Positions 16,813 through 25,762 of a stretch of DNA of 64,000 nt are shown here, in pieces (the first letter of the stretch is position 1; the number at the start of each line of letters is the position of its first letter). Below the pieces are notes generated by a model. That model was not told the DNA's origin. It ran no database searches and saw only the letters and a list, made by a program, of their open reading frames with translations. The position numbers were made by a program, and so were the translations under genes. The stretch is from Actinomyces procaprae (GTDB taxonomy: Bacteria; Actinomycetota; Actinomycetes; Actinomycetales; Actinomycetaceae): positions 868,001 through 932,000 of the forward strand of contig NZ_CP039292.1 in NCBI RefSeq assembly GCF_004798665.1, given 5' to 3'.

Positions 16813-17820
16813 CTAGCGCTCGCGGGATACGGCTGAGCGCCGGGGGATGAGCGTGGGGACGGCTACACGGCTGGGCGGCTGTTCGCCGGTGCCCGCAGCC
16901 TGCGCGGCCAGCAGATCGAGTGCCCCGGCGGCGATCAGGTCGAAGGGCACCCGCACGGTCGTCAGCGGCACGGCCAGCTGGGTGGCCAGCGGGGTGTCGT
17001 TGTAACCGACCACGCTCAGATCCCCGGGCACGGCGCGTCCCAGGGCGTTCGCGGCGGCGAGCGCCCCCAGGGCCAGGTTGTCGTTGGCGGCGAATACCGC
17101 CGTCGTGTCCGGGGAGCCCGCCAGCATGCCGCTAGCGGTCCGAAGGCCCGCCGCATATCCGAAGCCGCAGTGCCGGACCCGCTCCGCGGGCGCCTCCAGG
17201 CCGGCCTCTGCCATGGCGCGGTGGTACCCGGCCAGACGCTGCTTGGCGGTGGAGGTGAAGTCGGGGCCGGGCAGCACGGCGATGGCGGTGTGGCCGAGGT
17301 CGATCAGATGCCGGGTGGCCAGATAGCCGCCGAGCTCGTCGTCGCACACGGAGGAGGGGGACACGCCGTCGGTGCGCAGCGCGAGCACATGCGGCACGCC
17401 CCGTTCGCGCAGGGAGTTGGGCAGGGGGTCGTCGAGTCGTGCGGTGGCCAGCACCAGGCCGTCGACGCGCCGGGCCAGCAGCGAGTCGACGGCGTGGGAC
17501 TCGGCGGCGGAGTCGTCCCCGCATACGGATACGAGTGCGAACAGGCCCCGGGAGGCGGCCTCGGCGTATATGGCCTCGAACAGGAGTGCCATCACGGTGT
17601 CAGACAGGCGCGGCACCAGCACCCCCACCGTGCCGGTGTCGCCCCGGCGCAGCGCGGAGGCGGCGGCGTCGCGGCGGTACCCGAGGCGTGCGGCCGCCTG
17701 CCTGACGCGTTCAGCGGTGGCGGTGTGGGAGGGAGGTAGGCGTTCGTCGAGGATCCGGGAGACGGTCGATGTGGACACGCCTGCGGCGGCGGCAACGTCC
17801 TTGAGAGTAACGGTCTTCAC
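16813..17820 (-). CDS. LacI-family transcriptional regulator
   Basis: 335 residues. The N-terminal helix-turn-helix TLKDVAAAAGVSTSTVSRIL (residues 4-23) and hinge are followed by a periplasmic-binding-type effector domain (GVLVPRLSDTVMALLFEAIY, DGLVLATARLDD, FAANDNLALGALAAANALG). It is the last gene of a same-strand cluster: aldolase, then Dcu-type carrier, then this regulator. A 26-bp palindrome upstream of the aldolase gene is a good candidate operator. The effector is unknown; it is probably the substrate or product of the aldolase. Confidence 0.92.
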   Translation of the reverse strand: MKTVTLKDVAAAAGVSTSTVSRILDERLPPSHTATAERVRQAAARLGYRRDAAASALRRGDTGTVGVLVPRLSDTVMALLFEAIYAEAASRGLFALVSVCGDDSAAESHAVDSLLARRVDGLVLATARLDDPLPNSLRERGVPHVLALRTDGVSPSSVCDDELGGYLATRHLIDLGHTAIAVLPGPDFTSTAKQRLAGYHRAMAEAGLEAPAERVRHCGFGYAAGLRTASGMLAGSPDTTAVFAANDNLALGALAAANALGRAVPGDLSVVGYNDTPLATQLAVPLTTVRVPFDLIAAGALDLLAAQAAGTGEQPPSRVAVPTLIPRRSAVSRER

Positions 17821-17966
17821 GGCTGCGCCTCCTCGCTCGCTGACCGCATCGTAGCGGGGCCCTGGCGAATGAGGAGGTGCCTAGAGCGCGGCAGCGCTCA
17901 TATGTGACCGCTTCTCCTGGGGCGGGGTCACGCGCCCGCCGGCAAACCCGCCGCGGAACACGGCGG

Positions 17967-19286
17967 TTAGACGACGACGGCGGCCAGCGCGAATCCGTAG
18001 AGCACACTCAGCCCGGTGGCCATGAGGCCAGGGATCAGGAAGGGGTGGTCGAAGAAGTGCGTGCCGAGCTGGGTAGAGCCGGTGTCATCGAGCTCGACCG
18101 CTGCCAGCAGGGTCGGATAGGTGGGCAGGATGAACAGGGAGGAGGTCGCCGGGAAGCAGGCGACTACGGTGGCCGGGGCGACGCCTATAGCCAGCGCCGT
18201 CGGGAACAGTGCCTTGGTGGATGCCGCCTGCGAGTAGAGCAGCGAGGAGGCGACCACCACGAGCAGGGCGAACAGCCAGGGCCTGCCTGCGAGCGCATCG
18301 CCCAGGTGCGCCTGGATCCAGTCCTGGTTGGCGGTCATGAAAGTGGTGCCCAGCCAGGCGACGCCGAGGATGCAGGCGCAGGCGTTCATGCCGGTGCGGA
18401 AGATGGAGGATCCTGGAATTGCCTTCGGGTTGGCCCGGCAGGCCACGACGATCGCCCCGGCGGCGGCGAGCATGACGCTGATGCGGCACTGACCGGCGTC
18501 CATGACGGGGTTGGCGATCAGTCCGACCTTCTCGGAGATGGCGATGGAGTAGGCCAGCACGATCACGAGGGCGATCACGAAGATCAGCACCGACAGCTTG
18601 GCGCCCGGGCGTAGATCGCGGACCTGGTGCCGCGGCGGGGAGACCTCACCCGCCTCCAGCCGGCGCCGATACTCCGGCACGGCGTCGAGCCGGTCGTCGC
18701 CGCGGGCCTTGTCCCACAGCATGAACAGCAGGGCGGTGGTCATGGTTCCCAGGAAGGTGGCGGGGATCGACACCAGGATCAGGTCGATGAAGGTCCACCC
18801 GGTGTTCGTCTCCTCCAACTGGCCGGACAGGAACACCACGGCGGCGGAGATCGGTGAGGCGGTGATGCCCAGCAGGGATCCGGCCACGCCCACCGCCAGG
18901 GAACGGGTGGGGCGGATGTTGTTCTCCTTGGCGACCTCGACGATCACCGGCATGGTTGCGAAGGAGACCTGTCCGGTGGAGGCGGCGAAGGTCAGCAGGT
19001 AGGTCACCATCGGCGCCAGTAGCGCCAGGTACTTGGGATGTGCCCGCAGCAGCCGGTCGGTGAGGTTCACCAGGTAGTCGATCCCGCCGGCGACCTGCAT
19101 GGCCGCTGCCGAGTAGATGACCACCATGATGAATACGATCACCTGCATGGGCAGGTCGCCGGGGGCGGCGCCGAGCAGGGACAGTACGAATACTCCCGCG
19201 CCTGCGGCGAAGGCGATGCCGATGCCGCCGATTCTGGCGCCGATGATGATGAAGGCGATGAAGACGAGGAACTGTAGGAGGATCAC
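17967..19286 (-). CDS. DcuA/DcuB-family anaerobic C4-dicarboxylate-type transporter
   Basis: 439 residues, the usual Dcu length. It has ten or more hydrophobic helices from the start (LLQFLVFIAFIIIGARIGGI) and the conserved region TFAASTGQVSFATMPVIVEVAKE followed by GITASPISAAVV. DcuA/B proteins exchange or take up fumarate, malate, aspartate and succinate in anaerobes. Here it lies between a DapA-family aldolase and a LacI regulator, so its cargo may be the aldolase's keto-acid substrate or product (inference). The start ATG at 19284-19286 fits the hydrophobic N-terminus. Confidence 0.88.
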   Translation of the reverse strand: MILLQFLVFIAFIIIGARIGGIGIAFAAGAGVFVLSLLGAAPGDLPMQVIVFIMVVIYSAAAMQVAGGIDYLVNLTDRLLRAHPKYLALLAPMVTYLLTFAASTGQVSFATMPVIVEVAKENNIRPTRSLAVGVAGSLLGITASPISAAVVFLSGQLEETNTGWTFIDLILVSIPATFLGTMTTALLFMLWDKARGDDRLDAVPEYRRRLEAGEVSPPRHQVRDLRPGAKLSVLIFVIALVIVLAYSIAISEKVGLIANPVMDAGQCRISVMLAAAGAIVVACRANPKAIPGSSIFRTGMNACACILGVAWLGTTFMTANQDWIQAHLGDALAGRPWLFALLVVVASSLLYSQAASTKALFPTALAIGVAPATVVACFPATSSLFILPTYPTLLAAVELDDTGSTQLGTHFFDHPFLIPGLMATGLSVLYGFALAAVVV

Positions 19287-19359
19287 GGCCTACTCCATTG
19301 TGGGCGGTGGTTGGGAGACGGGCCGACGCCAGGCATGATCGCCGCGACGCCGGGTGAGG

Positions 19360-19404
19360 CGGGGCGTGGCGGCCGCGGTGTACGCCGGTGACCGCCACGC
19401 CCCG
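19360..19404. terminator. 13-bp hairpin between aldolase and Dcu genes
   Basis: CGGGGCGTGGCGG (19360-19372) and its complement at 19392-19404 flank a 19-nt loop in the 123-bp gap between the aldolase stop (19410) and the Dcu start (19286). There is no U-run. It may lower expression of the downstream carrier and regulator relative to the aldolase, or stabilise the first mRNA segment. Confidence 0.5.
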
Positions 19405-19409
19405 TCCGG

Positions 19410-20354
19410 TCAGGCCGGGATCTGTGCCTTGCCGAGGCCGGCGGCGGCCAGCGCGGCGGCGATCTCCTCGTGGGCACCCTCGGCCAGGGGCCGCAGCGGG
19501 GAGCGCACGGTCGCCGTCTCCAGCACGCCGCGCTCCACCAGCGCCTCCTTCAGGGCTACGGTGCCCTCCATGTGGCTGCCGCGGTGGTAGACGGCCTTGG
19601 TTACCGGCAGGAGCTGGTCGTGGATGGCCCGGGTGGCGTCGTAGTCGTGTGCCTGGCCGGCCTTTAGCAGCTTGATGAGCAGCTCGGGGGCGATGTTGCC
19701 GTAGCCGACCAGGAGGCCGTCGACGTCGAACATGGTGTGCAGCAGGTACTCATCGTGGCAGCTCATGATCGTCAGGTCCGGGAAGGCCTCCCGCAGCACC
19801 GGGATCTCGGTGTCCCAGCGCTTCATGTTGCGCACGCCGTTCTTGGTGTAGTGCACGCCGGGCAGTGCGGCGATCTCCAACTGGGTGTCCAGGTCGTAGC
19901 TGCACTTGGTGTTGTCCGGGTACTGGAAGAGGATCTCGTTGAGTCCGGTCTCCTCGTAGATGGCCCGGTAGCGGTCCTGCGGGGCGCCGGGCTGGAAGCC
20001 GAAGCGCAGCCAGCCGTGGGAGGGGTAGACCAGGCCGGCCGTGGCTCCGGCATCAACGGCGCGCTGCGCCTCCTCGCAGGCGACCTTGGTGCCCTCGCCG
20101 GTGATGCCGGCGACTACCGGCACGCGGCCGTCGGTGGAGGCGACGAAGGCCTCGATAACGGCCACCTGCTCGGCCTGGGTGAGGAAGGTGCCCTCCCCGG
20201 CGTGGCCCAGGACGACCAGCGAGGTTACCTCCGGGAAGGATCCCAGCCAGGAGCCCAGGCGCTTGATGGCGGGGAAGTCGATATCGCCGTCGGGGGTGAA
20301 GGGGGTGACGGGGGCGGGGTTGAGGCCGCGCAGGTTGGGTACTGGAACGCTCAT
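19410..20354 (-). CDS. DapA/N-acetylneuraminate lyase-family (class I) aldolase
   Basis: 314 residues, a TIM-barrel of the dihydrodipicolinate synthase family. The N-terminus (GLNPAPVTPFTPDGDIDFPA) and VVAGITGEGTKVA are typical. The Schiff-base lysine is most likely K171 in HYTKNG and the catalytic tyrosine Y145 in QYPDNT. The lack of the lysine-pathway context and pairing with a Dcu-type carrier and a LacI regulator argue for a catabolic keto-acid aldolase, not lysine biosynthesis. The substrate is unknown. The start is preceded by GGAAGTGA-type sequence and, ~55 bp further upstream, the 26-bp palindrome. Confidence 0.85.
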   Translation of the reverse strand: MSVPVPNLRGLNPAPVTPFTPDGDIDFPAIKRLGSWLGSFPEVTSLVVLGHAGEGTFLTQAEQVAVIEAFVASTDGRVPVVAGITGEGTKVACEEAQRAVDAGATAGLVYPSHGWLRFGFQPGAPQDRYRAIYEETGLNEILFQYPDNTKCSYDLDTQLEIAALPGVHYTKNGVRNMKRWDTEIPVLREAFPDLTIMSCHDEYLLHTMFDVDGLLVGYGNIAPELLIKLLKAGQAHDYDATRAIHDQLLPVTKAVYHRGSHMEGTVALKEALVERGVLETATVRSPLRPLAEGAHEEIAAALAAAGLGKAQIPA

Positions 20355-20406
20355 GTCGGTTCACTTCCTTGGGAATGCGAGCGGATTCGGGACTCCCGGG
20401 AACCGA

Positions 20407-20432
20407 TGCAATCGTTCCCGGGAACGATTGCA
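20407..20432. promoter_or_regulatory. 26-bp perfect palindrome, candidate operator of the LacI regulator
   Basis: The left half is TGCAATCGTTCCC and the right half is its exact complement (20407-20432). A partial second copy (ACTCCCGGGAACCGATGCA) overlaps on the left at about 20390-20410. It lies 53 bp upstream of the aldolase start, with only the divergent aminopeptidase gene on the other side. LacI-type operators are palindromes with CG-rich centres; binding by the 16813-17820 product is an inference. Confidence 0.7.
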
Positions 20433-20523
20433 AGCATATGGGTGCGGCCACCTGCCTGTCTATAGGCCCTAGGGCCCAGGGGGGTGCGTATACGGCTCTC
20501 CCGACAGGGCCATACTTGGGCCC

Positions 20524-21867
20524 ATGGCAGATCCCGATACCGCGCTCGATGCGCTGCACGACGACGACGCCTACGCCGACTCCATCTGCGGGCTCGTCAC
20601 CGCCTCGCCCACCAGCTACCACGCGGCCGCGGAGGTCGCGCGGCGCCTGGACGCCGTCGGCCTCACCGCCATCGACGAGCACGAGCCCTGGGGCGCCGAC
20701 CTGCCGCGGCGCGGCTACACCATCCGCGACGGCGCCATCATCGCCTGGCTGCTGCCCGAGCGGCTGGGCGCGGACGCCGGACTGCGGATCGTCGGCGCCC
20801 ACACGGACTCACCCGCCCTGCGGCTCAAGCCCCGTGCCGCCATGGTGCGCGACGGCGTGCAGCTGCTGAACGTGGAGGTCTACGGCGGGCCGCTGCTGAA
20901 CTCCTTCCTGGACCGTGAGCTCGGGCTGGCCGGACGCCTGGTCACCCGCGACGGCGCCACCCGGCTGGTGCGCACCGGCCCCATCGCCCGCGTCGCGCAG
21001 GTGGCCCCGCACCTGCACCGCTCCGTGAACGACTCCCTGCACCTGGACAGGCAGGCACACCTGCTGCCGCTGTGGACGCTGGCGGACCCCTCCGACGTCG
21101 CGGCCGCCCGGCCCGGCCCCGACGCGCCCGAGCGCTACCTGTGCGAACTGGCCGGCATCGACCCCGCCGACCTGGCCTTCGCCGATATCCTCACCTACCC
21201 CACCGAGCCCCCGGCGCGCTTCGGGCGCCGCGGCGAGCTCCTCGCCTCCTCGCGCCTGGACAACCTCTCCTCCGTGCACGCCGCACTGGTTGCCCTGGAG
21301 GCGCTGGCGCGTGAGGGTGCGGACATCGGCACGACCGACCCGATCGTCTTCGTCGCCAACGACCACGAGGAGGTCGGCAGCGGCACCCGCGCCGGCGCCG
21401 CCGGACCCTTCCTGGAGACCGTCCTGGAGCGGCTGGCCCGGGCAATGGGCGTGGCCGACGACGCCTATCCCGCCCTGCTGGCCCGCTCGCTGTGCCTCTC
21501 CGCCGACGCCGGCCACGCCGTCCACCCGAACTACCCGCAGCTGCACGATCCCGCCGTGCGTCCCGTCCTCGGCGGGGGCCCGCTGCTGAAGATCAACGCT
21601 CAGCAGCGCTACGCCACCGACGCCGCGGCCGTGGCCGCCTGGATGCGCGCCTGCCGTGCAGCGGCCGTACCCACTCAGGACTTCGTGTCCAACAACGCCG
21701 TGCCCTGCGGCACCACGATCGGCCCGCTGACCGCCACCCGCCTGGGCATCCCCACGGTCGACGTCGGCCAGGGGCTGCTGTCCATGCACTCCCAGCGGGA
21801 GATGTGCGCCGTCGCCGACGGCGGCCGCCTGGCCCGGGCCATGCACTCCTACTGGCAGGGAGCCTGA
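20524..21867 (+). CDS. apeB: M18-family aminopeptidase (aspartyl aminopeptidase type)
   Basis: 447 residues, the usual M18 length. It is a dinuclear zinc peptidase that removes N-terminal residues, preferring acidic ones in characterised relatives. Metal and catalytic motifs are visible: VGAHTDSPALRLKP (His ligand), LDNLSSVHAAL (bridging Asp), NDHEEVGSGT (catalytic and ligand Glu), SADAGHAVHPNY and, near the C-terminus, LSMHSQRE. It is divergent from the aldolase operon. The ATG at 20524 fits the conserved N-terminus (ICGLVTASPTSYHAAAE). The symbol follows common annotation of this family. Confidence 0.92.
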   Translation: MADPDTALDALHDDDAYADSICGLVTASPTSYHAAAEVARRLDAVGLTAIDEHEPWGADLPRRGYTIRDGAIIAWLLPERLGADAGLRIVGAHTDSPALRLKPRAAMVRDGVQLLNVEVYGGPLLNSFLDRELGLAGRLVTRDGATRLVRTGPIARVAQVAPHLHRSVNDSLHLDRQAHLLPLWTLADPSDVAAARPGPDAPERYLCELAGIDPADLAFADILTYPTEPPARFGRRGELLASSRLDNLSSVHAALVALEALAREGADIGTTDPIVFVANDHEEVGSGTRAGAAGPFLETVLERLARAMGVADDAYPALLARSLCLSADAGHAVHPNYPQLHDPAVRPVLGGGPLLKINAQQRYATDAAAVAAWMRACRAAAVPTQDFVSNNAVPCGTTIGPLTATRLGIPTVDVGQGLLSMHSQREMCAVADGGRLARAMHSYWQGA

Positions 21868-21910
21868 GCGGCGGTGAACCCGGCATACCGCCGTCCGCCC
21901 GCCCGGCTGG

Positions 21911-21928
21911 GGCGCCCGCCCGGGCGCC
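21911..21928. terminator. Short GC-rich hairpin between convergent genes
   Basis: GGCGCCCG (21911-21918) and CGGGCGCC (21921-21928) are perfect inverted copies in the 133-bp gap between the aminopeptidase stop and the convergent flavin oxidoreductase stop. It is plausible as a bidirectional terminator. There is no T-run. Confidence 0.4.
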
Positions 21929-22000
21929 GACCGCGCAGGCTGATGCCGGGCGGCCGCCGACCGCAACCGCCCGGCGTCACCGCTCAGGGGCGGCCCGCGC

Positions 22001-23116
22001 TCAGCGCCAGGCTCCCCGCCAGTACTGAACCGGCAGGTGGGCGGCGCGCCAGTCGTTGACCCCCAGCTCGTGGCTCCAGCGCACCGGCAGGTACGGGTCG
22101 CGCAGGGCGGCACGGCCGGCTGCGACGGCGTCGGCCAGGCCGGCCACCAGGATCTGCTCGGCCTGCAGCCCGGAGTCGATGATGCCGACGGCGACCACCT
22201 GCGCCTGCCCGCCCCCCGGCGTCGTCAGCCCGGCGACCGCCTGCTTGACCTGCGCCGCGAAGGGCACCTGGTAGCCGGGCCCCACCGGCACCTTCCCGGG
22301 CACATTCCCGCCGGTGGACACGTGCAGCACATCCACGCCGGCCCGAACCAGCTGCCGGGACAGCTCGGCGGTGTCCTCCCCGGTGAGCCCGCCCTCTGCC
22401 CAGTCGGTGGCCGACAGGCGGATGTCCAGGACCGTGTCATCCCCGATGGCCTCGCGTACCGCAGCCACGACTTCCAGGGGGAAGCGCCGCCGTCCCTCCG
22501 GGGAGCCGCCGTAGGCGTCGGTGCGCGTGTTGGACAGGGGGGACAGGAACTGGTGGATCAGGTAGCCGTGCGCGCCGTGCAGCTCAATCACGTCATAGCC
22601 CGCCGCCACGGCGCGGCGGGCGGCGTCGGCGAAGGCACGGACGGAGTCGGCGATCTCCTCCGTCGCCAGCGCCCGCGGCATGGCGTGCCCGGGATAGGGC
22701 GCGGCGCTCGGCGCCACCAGCTCCCAGCCGGGCAGCGTGCCCGACCGCGCGCCCTCCACGTCGGGCCGCCACGGGGGAGTGCCCGCCTTGCGGCCGCCGT
22801 GCCCGAGCTGCACCCCGGCCAGCGCCCCGCCGGCGTGGATCGCCTCGACGATGCGGCGGTGCCCGTCCACCTGGGCGTCGTCCCACAGGCCCAGGTCGTT
22901 GGGGGACAGGCGCCCCTCCGGGGTGACGGCACTGGCCTCGACGATGATCGTGCCGAAGCCGCCCTGGGCGCGGGTGCCGTAGTGCAGCACATGCCAGTTG
23001 CTGGGGCGGCCGTCCTCGGCGGTGACCGAGTACATGCACATGGGTGGGAGCCATAGGCGATTGCGGGCGGTGAGCCCCCGCACGGTCAGGGAATCCAATA
23101 ACAAGGGATGCGCCAT
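22001..23116 (-). CDS. NADH:flavin oxidoreductase, Old Yellow Enzyme family (YqjM-like)
   Basis: 371 residues, an FMN-dependent TIM-barrel ene-reductase. The N-terminus LTARNRLWLPPMCMYS with TAEDGRPSNWHVLHYGTRA, then GVQLGHGGRK, the active-site HGAHGYLIHQFLSPLSN, and ALRDPYLPVRWSHELG near the end are all typical of the YqjM-like group. It reduces activated C=C bonds with NAD(P)H; the physiological substrate is unknown. The start ATG at 23114-23116 faces the divergent patatin gene 106 bp away. Confidence 0.92.
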   Translation of the reverse strand: MAHPLLLDSLTVRGLTARNRLWLPPMCMYSVTAEDGRPSNWHVLHYGTRAQGGFGTIIVEASAVTPEGRLSPNDLGLWDDAQVDGHRRIVEAIHAGGALAGVQLGHGGRKAGTPPWRPDVEGARSGTLPGWELVAPSAAPYPGHAMPRALATEEIADSVRAFADAARRAVAAGYDVIELHGAHGYLIHQFLSPLSNTRTDAYGGSPEGRRRFPLEVVAAVREAIGDDTVLDIRLSATDWAEGGLTGEDTAELSRQLVRAGVDVLHVSTGGNVPGKVPVGPGYQVPFAAQVKQAVAGLTTPGGGQAQVVAVGIIDSGLQAEQILVAGLADAVAAGRAALRDPYLPVRWSHELGVNDWRAAHLPVQYWRGAWR

Positions 23117-23222
23117 GAGTCAACGCTACGCGACACGGCCGTAATCCGTAAGGGGGCAACAAAAGGTAATGCGGTCGGGATCACTGCAACGGCCCGCGCG
23201 GGCTCGATAGCCTTTACTCATC

Positions 23223-24170
23223 ATGACCACTTCTACCCTCGCCCCCTCTCGTCCTGTTCCCTTCGGCGATCCCGCCCATGCGCCCGCCCCGATCACTCGG
23301 CGCGTCGACGACGTCGCCCTCGTGTTCGAGGGCGGCGGCATGCGTGGCACTTACACCGCAGCGCTAGTGCAGGTGCTGCTGGAGGAGGGGCTGTTCTTCC
23401 CCTGGGTCGGCGGCATCTCCGCCGGATCCACGAACACCGTCAACATGGTCTCGCGCGACCTGTGGCGCACGCGCGAGGCATTCGTTGGGCTGACCACCGA
23501 CCCGGACGCCGGCGGCTGGGGCAGCTTCGCGCGCGGGCGCGGCTACTTCAACTCCGAGCACATCTACCAGCACACCTCCCTGCCGGGTGAGCTGTTCCCC
23601 TTCGACTGGGAGACCTTCAAGGCCTCGGAGGCGACCGTGCGCATCGGCTCCTTCCGCTGCGACACCGGTGAGGAGGTCTACTGGGGCCTGGAGGACATGC
23701 AGGTCATGAACGACCTGCTGGTGCGCTGCCAGGCCTCCTCATCCATGCCGGTGCTCATGCCCACCGTCCACATCGACGACGCCCCGTACCTGGATGGCGC
23801 ACTCGGCCCGACCGGCGGCTTCGCCACGGACGCGGCCGCAGCCGACGGCTATGAGCGCATGCTCGTGGTCTCCACCCGGCCGGCCGGCTACCGCAAGCCC
23901 GCGGAGAAGCGTGCCGCCGCCTACCGGCGCATGTTCCACAAGCAGCCGGAGGTCGCCGAGGCGATCATCAACCGGCCCGCCGCCTACAACCGGACCATTG
24001 AGGAGCTGGAACAGGGGCGGCGCGAGGGACGCGTCTACCTGTTCCAGCCCGACCGTATGGCGATTGAGAACGGTGAGCTGCGCTACGACCGCGTGGTGGG
24101 CGCCTATGAGGCGGGCCTGGCCCAGGCGCGCCGCGAGCTGCCGGACATCCTGGACTTCCTGGGCGCCTGA
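23223..24170 (+). CDS. Patatin-like phospholipase family protein
   Basis: 315 residues. The oxyanion loop EGGGMRGTYTAAL and nucleophile elbow GISAGS (S66) are followed by the dyad aspartate in YLDGALG (D191). The C-terminal part (TRPAGYRKPAEKRAAAYRRM, then PDRMAIENGELRYDRVVGAYEAG) is that of the bacterial YjjU/RssA-like patatins. It is predicted to be a cytoplasmic serine acyl-hydrolase; the substrate is not known. It starts at ATG 23223. Confidence 0.92.
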   Translation: MTTSTLAPSRPVPFGDPAHAPAPITRRVDDVALVFEGGGMRGTYTAALVQVLLEEGLFFPWVGGISAGSTNTVNMVSRDLWRTREAFVGLTTDPDAGGWGSFARGRGYFNSEHIYQHTSLPGELFPFDWETFKASEATVRIGSFRCDTGEEVYWGLEDMQVMNDLLVRCQASSSMPVLMPTVHIDDAPYLDGALGPTGGFATDAAAADGYERMLVVSTRPAGYRKPAEKRAAAYRRMFHKQPEVAEAIINRPAAYNRTIEELEQGRREGRVYLFQPDRMAIENGELRYDRVVGAYEAGLAQARRELPDILDFLGA

Positions 24171-24353
24171 GTCGTGCCGCCCGGAGCGGCGGGGCCTGAC
24201 ACGCACCGCCCGGGCCGGCCCGGCGACCGCACCCGTAACGGGAGTGTGACAGTGTCAACGTTCGGTTTCGCTGGCCCTGGGGCCGGCTCCCGTGTTGAGT
24301 TGGGCCCTGTGCCGCCCGGACCCGGGCGGGCTATGGCGTGAAGGAGCATTCTC

Positions 24354-24920
24354 ATGACCAGTAAGCCCAAGATCGGGATCGTCCTCGGATCGGTGCGGGA
24401 GGTCCGCCTCGGCGAGCAGATCGCCGAGTGGGTGCTTGAGCACGCGCGCGCCCGCGGCGACGCCCACTACTCCATCATCGACGTCAAGTCCTTCGACCTG
24501 CCCCTGTTCACCTCGCAGGTTCCACCCGCGATGGCCAACAAGCAGTATGACGACCCGCGGGTGCAGGCCTGGTCCGAGGCCATCGACTCCCAGGACGGCT
24601 TCGTGTTCGTCACCTCCGAGTACGACCACGGCATCCCCGGCGCCTTCAAGAACGCGACCGACCACCTCTTCTCCGAGTTCCAGAACAAGACCGTCGGCTT
24701 CGTCGGCTACTCCGGCGACGGCGCGATCCGTGCCGTCGAGCAGTGGCGCACGGTGCTGGGCGGATGGAGCGTGCACACCGTCTTCCCGGCGGTGCAGCTG
24801 ATGCTGTACACCGACGCCTCCGCGGACATGAGCACCTTCACTCCCGCCGACCTGCGTGACGGCGAGCTCGCCGCCACCCTTGACGCCGTGGTCGCCTCCA
24901 TCAACGCCCGTAAGGCCTGA
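24354..24920 (+). CDS. NADPH-dependent FMN reductase-family flavoprotein
   Basis: 188 residues with a flavodoxin-like fold: GIVLGSVREVRLGEQIAEW binds the FMN phosphate, and the conserved TSEYDHGIPGAFKNATDHL stretch forms the dimer/FMN loop. Members reduce FMN, azo compounds or quinones with NADPH. GAAGGAGCATTCTC precedes the ATG, a good ribosome-binding site. No operon partner is certain; the Nudix gene is convergent. Confidence 0.92.
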   Translation: MTSKPKIGIVLGSVREVRLGEQIAEWVLEHARARGDAHYSIIDVKSFDLPLFTSQVPPAMANKQYDDPRVQAWSEAIDSQDGFVFVTSEYDHGIPGAFKNATDHLFSEFQNKTVGFVGYSGDGAIRAVEQWRTVLGGWSVHTVFPAVQLMLYTDASADMSTFTPADLRDGELAATLDAVVASINARKA

Positions 24921-24937
24921 CGGCCACTGTGCGGGCT

Positions 24938-25582
24938 TCAGTCCCCGGGGAAGCCGAAGGACGTGATTGCCGGTACCGGCAGCCCGCAGTCGAGCGCAGT
25001 CGCCAGTAGCCGCAGCACCGATAGCTCGTGCGGCGCAATCGGCTCGGGCAGGTCGTCCAGCGCGAACCACTTCAGGCCGCCGCACTTGGCAGGCTCCTGA
25101 ATCGTCGGCGTGCCGCGCCAGCGGTTGAGGGTGAAGAAGAAGTCCGCACGCTGCTCGCGGGCCGGCCCGCCGATGGCATTGGAGCGGTGCATGGCGGTCA
25201 GCGGCACCAGGTCGCCGGGGGTGACGTCCAAGCCCAGCTCCTCGGCGCCCTCGCGCACCGCCGCCGCGGTCACCGACTCGCCGGGCTCGACGTGCCCGGC
25301 GATCCCCGCGGCCCAGTGCCCGTCCATGAAGCCGGTGTTGCGGCGCAGCTGCAGCAGCACCTCGGTTGCGGCGGCGCCGTCAGGCCCGTCGGCAGGGGAG
25401 CGGGGCGCGCGGTCGACGCCGATGGGATGTCCGGTGCCGAGTGCCCCCGTGGTCATGACTGTGGCGGCGTCCTTTCGGGGACGCAGCAGCAGCACGTAGG
25501 CGGCGGGCACGAGCGCGAAGGGAGCGGCGGTGCCGGCGGGCACGGCGTCGTCGGCGCCGGTGGGACGGGGGAGAGCGGGCAT
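24938..25582 (-). CDS. Nudix hydrolase
   Basis: 214 residues. The Nudix box is complete: GHVEPGESVTAAAVREGAEE followed by LG, with the REGAEE glutamates for metal binding. A ~35-residue linker (ATVMTTGALGTGHP...ADGPDG) separates the first strand (YVLLLRPRK) from the rest, longer than usual. It removes nucleoside diphosphate-linked moieties; the substrate is unknown. The start ATG is at 25580-25582. The C-terminus ends 18 bp from the convergent flavin reductase stop. Confidence 0.88.
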   Translation of the reverse strand: MPALPRPTGADDAVPAGTAAPFALVPAAYVLLLRPRKDAATVMTTGALGTGHPIGVDRAPRSPADGPDGAAATEVLLQLRRNTGFMDGHWAAGIAGHVEPGESVTAAAVREGAEELGLDVTPGDLVPLTAMHRSNAIGGPAREQRADFFFTLNRWRGTPTIQEPAKCGGLKWFALDDLPEPIAPHELSVLRLLATALDCGLPVPAITSFGFPGD

Positions 25583-25762
25583 GCCTGCACGCTAGCGCAG
25601 CGCTGCAGCCTCGTGGCTTTCACGCCGGAGCCCCACGGGGTGCACAGGTGGCGCATAAGCGGGATCACCAGACTGGTCGGTGACCAGCAAGCCGATGCCG
25701 CGGCGGCGGTGGAACATGGGCACCGTTGTCGGGCGCCGGCAGCACACCTGAAGGAGATCCCC

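Noticed and set aside
25028..25762. Upstream in-frame extension of the lipoprotein gene (to 687 aa)
   Set aside because: It would overlap the Nudix gene antisense and place the signal peptide in mid-protein; the ATG at 25763 has a good ribosome-binding site.
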